Below, one piece after another: positions 7,094-13,048 of a stretch of DNA of 25,769 bases. Within the stretch, counting starts at the first letter, position 1, and every line of letters begins with the position of its first letter. Where the stretch lies: positions 1 to 25,769 of the IMG/VR virus record IMGVR_UViG_3300049020_000084. One strand, given 5' to 3'. The DNA comes from a virus. The position numbers were made by a program, and so were the translations under genes. The notes beneath the pieces are model-generated. The model saw only the letters and a list, made by a program, of their open reading frames with translations, was not told where the DNA came from and made no database searches.

Positions 7094-7851
7094 GGGGCCA
7101 CCGCCTCTCCAGCCGCTGCCAAGTACGCCGCGACCTTCTCCATGTCGAGCCGCCCGCCGCCGTCGGCATCGTCCCGCAGCCTGCCCTCTGCGTCACACGA
7201 GGCGCCAGCGCGCAGCAGATCGGCCACGCCAGGAATCGCCTCGGCGCAGAGCCCGCCGGCGACGCCAACGCTGATCGGTTGACCGCGCCAGACCTTCGCG
7301 ACGTTCTCCATCCACGCATCCACGTGCCGGCGCTCGAACGGCTTCCCCGTGCCGCCGGATCCGTCCGCGAGGACGTCGGTGATGACCCCGCCGTAGTGGG
7401 CGACGGAAGGGACGGTGAGCCAGACGAGGTCGCTGGGCCCTTGGCATCGGCACTGGAGCACCACCCGCAGGTCGCGGCCGCGGTGCGCCGCTGCCTCGTG
7501 CAGGCGGAACAGGTCTGCGCGGTACGGCCACGCCCCGTTGAACTGGAAGCCGTGGCAAAGCGGCCCAGCCAGCTCGAACAGCCGCAGCAGCGTCGTGACG
7601 TCAGGCGGCGTGTCGGCGCCGTAGTGGACCAGGTTGAGGCAGCGCGGGTCGTCCACGAAGATGCCGGCGATGCTCTCGACCTTCGGGTACCGGCGGAACC
7701 ACCGGTTCTGCTGGCCGGCGAGCGTCTTCTCCGAGGCCAGGACGCCGACCATGAGCTGCCGGCCGCAGTCGGGGAAGGCCGAGAGGGCGGCGAGGACCTC
7801 GGCGCGGGCCGTGACGCCGCTGATTCCGACGTAGCTGGTAGGCGCGGTCAC
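7087..7851 (-). CDS. Phosphoribosylanthranilate isomerase (TrpF)-like TIM-barrel protein, catalytic Cys replaced
   Basis: A 254-aa protein beginning at GTG 7851 (GTGA overlap with the 41-aa gene; the longer frame to 7950 is its shadow). The strand-1 motif YVGISGVTARAEVLAAL aligns by eye with the TrpF KICGIT motif, but the catalytic Cys is Ser. VITDVLADGSGGTGKPF (about 170-187) matches TrpF strand 5 and the phosphate-binding GGTGxxF loop, keeping an Asp at the general-acid position. ISVGVAGGLCAEAI (about 207-220) matches the second phosphate-binding strand. TrpF isomerises phosphoribosylanthranilate in tryptophan synthesis. No other trp gene is present and the key Cys is absent, so a different reaction or a ligand-binding role is likelier. 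Fold assignment is fairly confident; function is not. Confidence 0.75.
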   Translation of the reverse strand: MTAPTSYVGISGVTARAEVLAALSAFPDCGRQLMVGVLASEKTLAGQQNRWFRRYPKVESIAGIFVDDPRCLNLVHYGADTPPDVTTLLRLFELAGPLCHGFQFNGAWPYRADLFRLHEAAAHRGRDLRVVLQCRCQGPSDLVWLTVPSVAHYGGVITDVLADGSGGTGKPFERRHVDAWMENVAKVWRGQPISVGVAGGLCAEAIPGVADLLRAGASCDAEGRLRDDADGGGRLDMEKVAAYLAAAGEAVAPC

Positions 7852-7973
7852 GCCACACCCCTTGTCCCAGCTCGCAGCACCTGCCGCACCTGCTCCCGCC
7901 AGAAAAAGCAGCACGCCAGCGCCTCGATCGCGCCCCGCTGCCCCACGCATCGAATCGAGAAGATCGGCTTCAT
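7848..7973 (-). CDS. Small basic protein (41 aa)
   Basis: Reading frame fitted between two genes with ATGA overlap at its start (7973) and GTGA overlap at its end. AAAGGAG lies upstream as ribosome site. It contains a Cys/aromatic stretch (EALACCFFWREQVRQVLR) flanked by Arg/Gly. The two overlaps on each side argue that it is translated. Function unknown. Confidence 0.55.
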   Translation of the reverse strand: MKPIFSIRCVGQRGAIEALACCFFWREQVRQVLRAGTRGVA

Positions 7974-8245
7974 GATACGACCGCTCCTTTCCTCAACTCC
8001 GCAACCAGCTCCGGCACGTCCGTGGCGAACCCGCAGTCCTTGCAGTCGACTGGCACGAGTTCCGACAGCCGCTCGATCATCGTCGCCAGCATCAGCGGCG
8101 TCCCGGTCTCGGCATCTTCGAGGAAGACGTCGCGCGCCTCGAGCTCACGCGCGGACAGCACGCCGAGACGCTCCGGGATCAGCGTCATCGACAGGTCGCC
8201 GTCCTCGTCGAGGTAGACGACGGCGTGGAGGCCGACGCCAGTCAT
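7970..8245 (-). CDS. Hypothetical protein (91 aa)
   Basis: The start was put at ATG 8245, with GGAG 8 nt upstream and ATGA overlap with the preceding micropeptide. A longer frame to 8302 is not needed. The N-terminus reads as beta strands (GLHAVVYLDEDGDLSMTLI), then helical (LSARELEARDVFLEDAETG). There is a DCKDCGF Cys pair near residue 67, and a helical end. Unrecognised. Confidence 0.65.
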   Translation of the reverse strand: MTGVGLHAVVYLDEDGDLSMTLIPERLGVLSARELEARDVFLEDAETGTPLMLATMIERLSELVPVDCKDCGFATDVPELVAELRKGAVVS

Positions 8246-8313
8246 CGCCTTTGCTCCACATCTCCGCCCACGGCCGTGCCGAGGCGGAAGAGCAGTATCC
8301 ACAGCAGCAACAT
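8242..8313 (-). CDS. 23-aa transmembrane micropeptide, copy 2
   Basis: Starts at ATG 8313 within TGATG, overlapping the stop of the upstream micropeptide, with GGAGGCGGAGG upstream. It begins MLLLWILLFRLG, a single hydrophobic helix, and ends TAVGGDVEQRR, basic. The tail closely resembles that of its upstream neighbour (WAVGSDVAERRRR) and both are exactly 23 residues, suggesting a tandem duplication. Predicted to be a single-pass inner-membrane peptide with N-out/C-in bias. Function unknown. Confidence 0.5.
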   Translation of the reverse strand: MLLLWILLFRLGTAVGGDVEQRR

Positions 8314-8384
8314 CACCTCCGCCTCCTCTCCGCCACGTCCGAGCCGACCGCCCAGATCAGCACCGCCAGCGCTGCCCACGTCAT
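8313..8384 (-). CDS. 23-aa transmembrane micropeptide, copy 1
   Basis: Starts at ATG 8384 (ATGA overlap with the upstream gene) with GGAAG-type ribosome site in GAGCGGAAGCG. It begins MTWAALAVLIWAVG (hydrophobic helix) and ends SDVAERRRR. It overlaps copy 2 by TGATG. Same length and same C-terminal pattern (AVG-[SG]-DV-E-RR) as copy 2. Because it is short the case rests on coupling at both ends and on the pairwise similarity. Confidence 0.5.
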   Translation of the reverse strand: MTWAALAVLIWAVGSDVAERRRR

Positions 8385-8665
8385 CGCTTCCGCTCCATCC
8401 GGAGCCCGCCTCGCGCCACGAAGACGCCGGCCGCATCGAACCGGTCCGCCACGCGCACCACCTCGTAGACGTCGCCGTCGATCTCCACCGTCAGCCGCTG
8501 GCCGGAGTCGAGCCGGTTCTCCAGCTCCAGCCGCGCTTCGATGTAGCGCCGCGCGACGACCGGGAGCGGCAACGGCGGTTTGCGCTGCGGGCGCGCGCGG
8601 ATGCCGCTGGGCTCATCGTCCCAGGAGGCGTCGATGGTGGCGAGGTCGAGGGCGGTGGAGGCCAT
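8381..8665 (-). CDS. Hypothetical protein (94 aa)
   Basis: The start was set at ATG 8665, inside TGATG with the upstream stop; the longer frame to 8896 lies over the upstream gene and is rejected. The central segment PVVARRYIEARLELENRLDSGQ is helical. The end (RLTVEIDGDVYEVVRVADRFDAAGVFVARGG) is clearly beta-stranded, like a small barrel. It ends in basic MERKR. Unrecognised. Confidence 0.65.
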   Translation of the reverse strand: MASTALDLATIDASWDDEPSGIRARPQRKPPLPLPVVARRYIEARLELENRLDSGQRLTVEIDGDVYEVVRVADRFDAAGVFVARGGLRMERKR

Positions 8666-8970
8666 CAGGCTCCCTCGACCGCCTGCGCAGCCCGGCGCGC
8701 CGCGAACCACCGCCGGACGAGCCGGAGCCCATCCGCGGACGTGCTCAGATGCTGCGGTGCGCCGCCACGGTGGTTCAGGCGCTCGCGCTCGAAGAACAGG
8801 ATCGGCGCGCCGCCGGCGGCGGGGCGGAGGCGCAGGCGCTCGTAGGCAGCCTTCGCCGGCACCGGCTCGCGCCGATAGCCGTTCCGCTCCGCCCACGCCG
8901 CGAAGTCGTCGACCTTGCTCTCGTGGAGCTTCCCGCGGTCCGCTGTCTTCTGCGTTCGATTCGTCGCCAC
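8665..8970 (-). CDS. Hypothetical protein (101 aa)
   Basis: GTG 8970 was chosen because GGAGG sits 8 nt upstream; a TTG at 8985 in frame would put the ribosome site inside the gene. The N-terminus is polar (MATNRTQKTADRGKLHESK). Then comes VDDFAAWAERNGYRREPVPAKAAYERLRL, a possible vegetative DNA-related helical segment, and a Arg/Ala-rich helical end. Not recognised. It is the first gene after the 239-bp non-coding stretch in the direction of transcription. Confidence 0.65.
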   Translation of the reverse strand: MATNRTQKTADRGKLHESKVDDFAAWAERNGYRREPVPAKAAYERLRLRPAAGGAPILFFERERLNHRGGAPQHLSTSADGLRLVRRWFAARRAAQAVEGA

Positions 8971-8993
8971 GCTCGGTTCCTCCAATGCGGCGA

Positions 8994-9028
8994 GGCCAGG
9001 GCCCCTGCGGTCGCGGGGCCTCCTGGCC
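8994..9028 (-). repeat. Inverted repeat / RNA hairpin 2
   Basis: GGCCAGG (8994-9000) pairs perfectly with CCTGGCC (9022-9028). Inside it GCCCC (9001-9005) pairs with GGGGC (9015-9019), leaving a 9-nt loop and a 2-nt bulge on one side. Twelve GC-rich pairs make a very stable hairpin just upstream of the ribosome site at 8970. No U-run follows on the minus strand, so a classical intrinsic terminator is not supported. Confidence 0.6.
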
Positions 9029-9047
9029 TTGCCTTCCTCGTCTTCGC

Positions 9048-9116
9048 CTACCCGTCGCTCTCGGGCACGACGGGCGCCCCGGTTTCTCGCGGAACCACCG
9101 GCAGGGCGCGGCGCAT
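9048..9116 (-). CDS. Possible 22-aa leader-type peptide
   Basis: ATG 9116 has AGGAGG ending 6 nt upstream, an excellent ribosome site. The frame (MRRALPVVPRETGAPVV..., stop TAG) lies between the two hairpins. Its length and location recall leader peptides, but there is no run of regulatory codons and no overlap with neighbours. Could equally be chance. Confidence 0.3.
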   Translation of the reverse strand: MRRALPVVPRETGAPVVPESDG

Positions 9117-9159
9117 AGGCATCCTCCTCGGCATGGACTCGTGTCCTTTCAACGCGGCG

Positions 9160-9191
9160 AGCCCGGGGCAGCTTGCGCCGCGTCCCGGGCT
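9160..9191 (-). repeat. Inverted repeat / RNA hairpin 1 with GNRA loop
   Basis: Outer arms AGCCCGGG (9160-9167) and CCCGGGCT (9184-9191) pair perfectly. Inner arms GCAGC (9168-9172) and GCCGC (9177-9181) pair with one G-U wobble in the minus-strand RNA. The minus-strand loop is GCAA, a GNRA tetraloop, with a 2-nt bulge. It starts about 20 nt past the stop of the SSB-tailed gene. It has the same outer stem / 2-nt bulge / 5-bp inner stem build as hairpin 2. Confidence 0.6.
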
Positions 9192-9209
9192 GAACTGCCG
9201 CGATGGCGA

Positions 9210-9785
9210 TCAGAAGGGCACGTCGTCGTCGAGGTTGCTGCCGTTGTTGAACGCGCCAGCGTGCTGGTCGTAGCTGCCGGCTGGAGATCCTCCGCCGTAG
9301 CCGCCGCCGTTCGCGTGCCCGCCGCGCGCCCCGTTGCTATGGCCTCCGGAGCCCCACCCGTTGCGCAGCCGCGCCGCCCACCCGCGTGCGCGCGCCGCGT
9401 CCTTGCGCTTGTAGACGGCGCCCCTGCGCTTCTTCTCGTCGGCGTCCTGCTCGGCCATGTACGCGCAGGCGTCGAGGTACTTCGCCATCGCGTCGAGGTA
9501 GTCGGGCTCGGTCTCCGAGAAGCGGTATCCGACGTAGGACGCGCCGCGCCAATACTTCTCCTTGGGGTCGAACTTGATGGTCGGGTCCCCGTGCTGGCCG
9601 TCGAGGTCGCGGTCGTCGGCAATGGCTCCCTCCGCGGGGCCGGACCCGGAACCGCCACCGCGCGGCGCGCTGCCAGTTCCGTTGCTCGCGCCACCGCGCT
9701 GGACCGCCGTCTTGATCTCCGCCACGTCGCGCTGGAGCTGGAGCAGCGCCGTCAGGATCTGGTTGTTGTACTGGTCTGGGCTCAT
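9210..9785 (-). CDS. RecT-cassette protein with SSB-like acidic C-terminal tip (191 aa)
   Basis: The extreme C-terminus is NNGSNLDDDVPF, the acidic tip by which bacterial SSB proteins recruit partners, preceded by a Gly/Asn-rich flexible linker (about 145-180). No OB fold is evident. Instead there is an N-terminal helix (MSPDQYNNQILTALLQLQRD), a Gly/Ser linker and a compact conserved-looking domain (FDPKEKYWRGASYVGYRFSE...YLDAMAKYLDACAYMAEQ...RKDAARARGW, about 72-140). It overlaps RecT by ATGA. Likely an ssDNA- or recombination-partner protein acting with RecT/YqaJ; the middle domain's family was not identified. Confidence 0.7.
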   Translation of the reverse strand: MSPDQYNNQILTALLQLQRDVAEIKTAVQRGGASNGTGSAPRGGGSGSGPAEGAIADDRDLDGQHGDPTIKFDPKEKYWRGASYVGYRFSETEPDYLDAMAKYLDACAYMAEQDADEKKRRGAVYKRKDAARARGWAARLRNGWGSGGHSNGARGGHANGGGYGGGSPAGSYDQHAGAFNNGSNLDDDVPF

Positions 9786-10651
9786 GAATTGGCCCTCTGC
9801 TGGAGGCGCTCGCGCGCGGCGTCGGTGCGGGAGGGCTCGGGAGCGGGCGATGGGTCGGCAGCGGCAGCGTCTTCAGCCACGTCGCCGAGCACCTCGATCA
9901 CATCGCCGTAGTCGGGCGCCTCGCCCGCCTCGGCCACCGCCTGATGGTGAAGCGCGCGCTCCAGGCGCTCCTCGGACAGCGGGAGGGACTTGCAGAGCCG
10001 GCGCACCGTCGTCTTGCGATACATCTCCTCCGTGTCCGTCTTCCACGGGCCGTCGTCCGCGGACTTTGATCGCTTCCTGATGCCGTCCAGCTGCGCGATC
10101 GTCATGAACTCGAACAGCTTCGCGCCGTTCTTCATCTCGGCGACGGCGTAGGCGCCGATGACCTTTCCGGCGTCCTCCTCCGCGAGGAACGGCGCGTGGA
10201 CGATCTTCTGTTCGGTGCCGTAGTCGATGGCGAACGTGTCCCGCTCGTAGACCACGCGCGACTGGATCCACTGCACCTCGCCGCTCTGCACCGCCAGCTT
10301 TGCCAAGCCGCGGTATCCGGGAATGAACTGGGCCTCTTTCTTGAACGGCACGAGGTAGCCGAGGCCCAGCGCTGTCCCCGGTTCCAGCCCGAGCGCGCAC
10401 GCCTGGGCCGTCGCGAGGACGATCGACTGCGGGGTGCAGTCGAGCAGCGCGGGCGTCCTGCTGACCGAGGACGTCACGATCCGGACCATGCGGTCGATGG
10501 TGACGTGCTTCGGCAGCAACACGGCCAGCGTCTTGCTCGCTTTGGCCAACTCTTCCTTGATGGCCTTGAGTCGCGCCGCGGGGCCTCTCACCACGGCCGC
10601 GCTGCCGTTGCCGTTCGTCGTCGTCATGTTCGCCGGTGCCTGATTCGCCAT
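9782..10651 (-). CDS. recT: RecT-family ssDNA-annealing recombinase
   Basis: A 289-aa protein with a clear RecT core. Recognisable segments are VTIDRMVRIVTSSVSRTPALLDCTPQS (about 49-76), ALGLEPGTALGLGYLVPFKKEAQFIPGYRGLAKLA (about 86-120) and SRVVYERDTFAIDYG. IGAYAVAEMKNGAKLFEFMTIAQLDGIRKRSK and YRKTTVRRLCKSLPLS follow. RecT anneals complementary single strands and promotes strand exchange in phage recombination, together with a 5'-3' exonuclease. Here the YqaJ nuclease is immediately upstream and an SSB-tailed protein downstream. The N-terminal 30 residues are Asn/Thr-rich and the C-terminal 45 acidic/Pro-rich, both probably disordered. Confidence 0.95.
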   Translation of the reverse strand: MANQAPANMTTTNGNGSAAVVRGPAARLKAIKEELAKASKTLAVLLPKHVTIDRMVRIVTSSVSRTPALLDCTPQSIVLATAQACALGLEPGTALGLGYLVPFKKEAQFIPGYRGLAKLAVQSGEVQWIQSRVVYERDTFAIDYGTEQKIVHAPFLAEEDAGKVIGAYAVAEMKNGAKLFEFMTIAQLDGIRKRSKSADDGPWKTDTEEMYRKTTVRRLCKSLPLSEERLERALHHQAVAEAGEAPDYGDVIEVLGDVAEDAAAADPSPAPEPSRTDAARERLQQRANS

Positions 10652-10665
10652 CTGGTCTCCCGCGC

Positions 10666-11523
10666 CTACGCGGCGCGCTCCTTACTCGGGTACGTGCGCA
10701 GCGTGCGCACGCCGTTCTTGTCGCTCTTCCAAGTCGCCCGCCCAAAGGGCCCTTCGATGCCCACGGCGTCACCGATCACCTCTCGCAGCTTGTTCGCCGC
10801 GAGCTTCTTTCGCCCGGTCCAGCGACCGACCTCCTCGTCGGCCGCCTCGTGCTCCTGGAACCAGCGCTCGGCCTCCGGCGGCGCCGGCTTCAACGGCGCG
10901 TAGCTCGTCGGGTAGAGCGCGAGCAGCGTCTGACGCGCCTCCTCGGTCTCGTCGATGGGCGGCGGCTCGCCGTCGAGCACGCGTTGCCAGAAGCGCTGGC
11001 CGATGCGGAACATAGCATCGATTATCCCGTTGTCCCGCGTGAACTCGTATATTCTGAACTCGGCAGTCGCCCCGAAGATGACTGCGCAATCGGAACGATC
11101 GATGCCGCGAACGAACATCTGCCACGCCATCTGGCACACCACGTATGGCGGCGCCCCGTCCGCATCCATCGACCAGTGCGCCATGGGCCGCATCCCAACC
11201 CACTTGCACTCGACGACTCGGGCGCCGTCCGCATGCTCGTAGTCGGTCGTAGCGAGCGCCCACGGGTGCTCCGGATGCGCGACGGTGCCAGGGCCAGGGA
11301 CGATGCGAACTCCCATCTCCTGGGCGTACCGGCGCGCGATGATGGGCTCCATCTGGTCCCCGAGCCACGTGGCGTCGGTCGGCTCCTGCGGCTCGACGAG
11401 CCCGCGCTTCTCCAGCCAGACCGAGTGCGCGTTCTTGTAGGGGTGCTCGCCGGCTACGGCCGAGATGTCCGAGCTTCCCAGTCCCCTCATGCGCGCGGCG
11501 CGCTGTGCTTCAGTCAGCATCAC
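10666..11523 (-). CDS. YqaJ-type (lambda-exonuclease-like) viral recombinase nuclease
   Basis: A 285-aa protein. The N-terminal RMRGLGSSDISAVAGEHPYKNAHSVWLEKRG is the YqaJ signature. The PD-(D/E)xK active site is visible as Glu59 (QMEPIIARRY), Asp94 (ATTDYEH) and Glu105-x-Lys107 (VVECKW). Family members resect dsDNA 5'-3' and hand 3' tails to the RecT-type annealase, which is encoded next. The start is GTG 11523 or ATG 11520, overlapping the upstream exonuclease stop behind GGAGG. A patch near 11000-11110 is markedly less GC-rich than surroundings. Confidence 0.93.
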   Translation of the reverse strand: MMLTEAQRAARMRGLGSSDISAVAGEHPYKNAHSVWLEKRGLVEPQEPTDATWLGDQMEPIIARRYAQEMGVRIVPGPGTVAHPEHPWALATTDYEHADGARVVECKWVGMRPMAHWSMDADGAPPYVVCQMAWQMFVRGIDRSDCAVIFGATAEFRIYEFTRDNGIIDAMFRIGQRFWQRVLDGEPPPIDETEEARQTLLALYPTSYAPLKPAPPEAERWFQEHEAADEEVGRWTGRKKLAANKLREVIGDAVGIEGPFGRATWKSDKNGVRTLRTYPSKERAA

Positions 11524-12230
11524 GCCTCCAGCAAGAACCGCTTCCGGTCGAACCTCGGGTGCTCCACGATCGGACGCAGAGCCTCCGTGCGCTCGAACAA
11601 GGCCACCAGGCTGCTCGCGCTCTGCCGATACCCCTCCACGCTCAGCCGCCCGGCGACGAACTCCCGCCGGATGAAGATGCCGGCGAGCTGCCCGCTGTCC
11701 TGGAGGTTGTACGCGCGGAGCTCCTCCCAGCGACCCTCATCCACGAGCCCCTTCACCTGGCTCCCGTCCACGCCCATCTTCCCCGGCAGGCCGACCCGCT
11801 GCGCGTAGGCGTCCTGCTTCGCTCGCCGCGCCGCCCCGTACTGCGACAGCGTGTCGCAGAGGTCCTCGTGCCCGCTGGCGTCGTATCGATAGGTCACCTC
11901 GCGACTGAACAGCCACGGCATCTGGACGCCGTGCTCCATCGCCGCCGCGCCGATGACCCGCAGATCGAAGCCGTCGCCGTTCCAGGTGACGATGCGGGGC
12001 TTGTTCGCGAACGCCTGCGCCAGGTGCTCCAGGATGGCCAGCTCGTCCGACGAGCCGCGGCCGAAGGTGACGGCGCGGTCGGCCTCGTACCAGCCACCCC
12101 TTGGCTCCAGCACCACCCCCGCCGCCGCGACGATCCGGTGATGCGGCGCCGCCGGGCAGCGTTCCTCGTCGCCTTCGCTCGGCGGCACGTCCGGGTGCCG
12201 GATGGTCTCGATGTCGAGCGCGAGAATCAA
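11520..12230 (-). CDS. PolB-like 3'-5' exonuclease (DnaQ superfamily)
   Basis: The start was placed at TTG 12230: AGGAGG lies 5 nt upstream and the previous gene ends at 12241. The longer frame to 12425 would overlap that gene. The 236-aa product has all three exonuclease motifs: Exo I LALDIET (Asp6, Glu8), Exo II VTWNGDGFDL (Asn84, Asp89) and Exo III AYNLQDSGQL (Tyr174, Asp178). Between II and III, DLCDTLSQYGAARR...GLPGKMGVDGSQV is typical of the predicted 3'-5' exonuclease family related to the PolB exonuclease domain (PF10108 type). Likely role: trimming or proofreading during element recombination/replication. Confidence 0.9.
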   Translation of the reverse strand: MILALDIETIRHPDVPPSEGDEERCPAAPHHRIVAAAGVVLEPRGGWYEADRAVTFGRGSSDELAILEHLAQAFANKPRIVTWNGDGFDLRVIGAAAMEHGVQMPWLFSREVTYRYDASGHEDLCDTLSQYGAARRAKQDAYAQRVGLPGKMGVDGSQVKGLVDEGRWEELRAYNLQDSGQLAGIFIRREFVAGRLSVEGYRQSASSLVALFERTEALRPIVEHPRFDRKRFLLEA

Positions 12231-12240
12231 AGCGTCCTCC

Positions 12241-12459
12241 TCAGCAGAACCCAATCTCAGCCACCCTGTACACCGCCACCCCACCATCCCACCCAAGACC
12301 GGCGCGCACGCAGAGCGCCGCCTGGGGCACCACGCCGCAGACGCAGCCCGGAGCCTCGCAGGCCACCGTGCGCCGGCCGATCCAGCCGGGTGCGTGGAAC
12401 TCCTCGCGGATGGCGCCGGTGCCACGGCAAGCCGGGCACGTGATGGCGATGGCGGTCAC
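12241..12459 (-). CDS. Small zinc-finger protein (72 aa)
   Basis: GTG start at 12459 (GTGA overlap). Residues 8-15 read CPACRGTG, the DnaJ-type CxxCxGxG half-site. CEAPGCVCG near residue 34 supplies the second Cys set. The remainder (LCVRAGLGWDGGVAVYRVAEIGFC) is Gly-rich. It lies 10 nt before the exonuclease start. Probably a metal-stabilised small binding protein; function unknown. Confidence 0.7.
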   Translation of the reverse strand: MTAIAITCPACRGTGAIREEFHAPGWIGRRTVACEAPGCVCGVVPQAALCVRAGLGWDGGVAVYRVAEIGFC

Positions 12460-12782
12460 CTGAAACCCGCCGCCGCAGCGAACCGGAGCCGCAGCGCCTC
12501 CGTGTTCCGGATCTCCCTGTCAACCGTTTTGACCAGCGGCGCGTGGTAGCTCGGCCCGTGCTTTGTCTGCACCTCCACCACGTAGCGATCGCTGCCCGCC
12601 GTATCCTGCGCGTGTACGCGCTGCACCTTGCGGCCGGCTGCCTCGATCGCTGTACGAAGCGACTCGCCCGCAGGCAGGATCGAGAGGACACGTCCGCGCT
12701 TCGCGTCCTGCAAGGCGCCGGCTCCGCTGCTCCACTCGATCAGGTCGCCAGGACGCTTCAGCGGGGCGGGGGCGGCGGTCAT
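12456..12782 (-). CDS. Hypothetical protein (108 aa)
   Basis: ATG 12782 sits in TGATG with the upstream stop; the longer frame to 12956 shadows the upstream gene. The sequence PGDLIEWSSGAGALQDAKRGRVLSILPAGESL looks like a small beta-barrel (SH3/KOW-like) with a helical segment after it (RTAIEAAGRKVQRVHA). A further strand pair (RYVVEVQTKHGPSYHAPLVK) follows. Not recognised. It could bind nucleic acid, but that is inference from fold impression. Confidence 0.65.
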   Translation of the reverse strand: MTAAPAPLKRPGDLIEWSSGAGALQDAKRGRVLSILPAGESLRTAIEAAGRKVQRVHAQDTAGSDRYVVEVQTKHGPSYHAPLVKTVDREIRNTEALRLRFAAAAGFR

Positions 12783-13048
12783 CACGACGCCGTCTTCCTC
12801 GCCGCTTCGCGGTCGACCGCCTCGACGGCAGCGACCACCGCGGCGCCCAGCATGAGGAGCCGCTGGCGGTAGAAGTCGAGGTCGCCGCCGCTGTCGGCGG
12901 ATCGATTCAGCGCTACGCGGGTTGACCGCGCGAGGTGGTTGACGATCCGGCTCCACTCATCGTGCGTGCGGTTCTCTGGCTCTGCCTGCGCGTGCCTCGT
13001 CTCTTGCTTCTCGCGCTCGGCCGCGATCTCGTCGAAGACATCGCTCAT
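12782..13048 (-). CDS. Small helical phage-type protein, EIxxERxxQ motif (88 aa)
   Basis: Starts at ATG 13048 (ATGA overlap). The N-terminal VFDEIAAEREKQETRHAQ and the later RQRLLMLGAAVVAAVEAVDRE resemble a class of short phage proteins with an ERxxQ...H start and an AAVAVAAIE-like helix. I associate that class with MazG-like all-alpha pyrophosphatases, but the acidic metal motifs are not obvious here. An in-frame extension to 13858 is spurious. Function uncertain. Confidence 0.65.
   Translation of the reverse strand: MSDVFDEIAAEREKQETRHAQAEPENRTHDEWSRIVNHLARSTRVALNRSADSGGDLDFYRQRLLMLGAAVVAAVEAVDREAARKTAS

Larger units (their letters stand above)
8971..9209 (-). other. 239-bp largely non-coding stretch with two strong hairpins
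   Basis: This is the longest gap in the leftward arm. It lies between the SSB-tailed gene (stop 9210) and the gene starting at 8970. It holds two GC-rich inverted repeats (9160-9191 and 8994-9028, listed separately), a short GGAC/GTCC repeat (9135-9146) and a possible 22-codon reading frame. No promoter hexamers or T-run were seen. Possible roles are transcript processing, attenuation or partial termination that lowers expression of the genes beyond the recombination cassette; an origin is also conceivable. Confidence 0.5.

Noticed and set aside
8994-9028. Rho-independent terminator
   Set aside because: The stem is strong but no T-run follows on either strand.
7279-9273. A 664-codon open frame on the plus strand
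   Set aside because: Antisense to the coupled leftward genes including the TrpF-like barrel; composition is Arg/Pro/Ser-rich with no domain.
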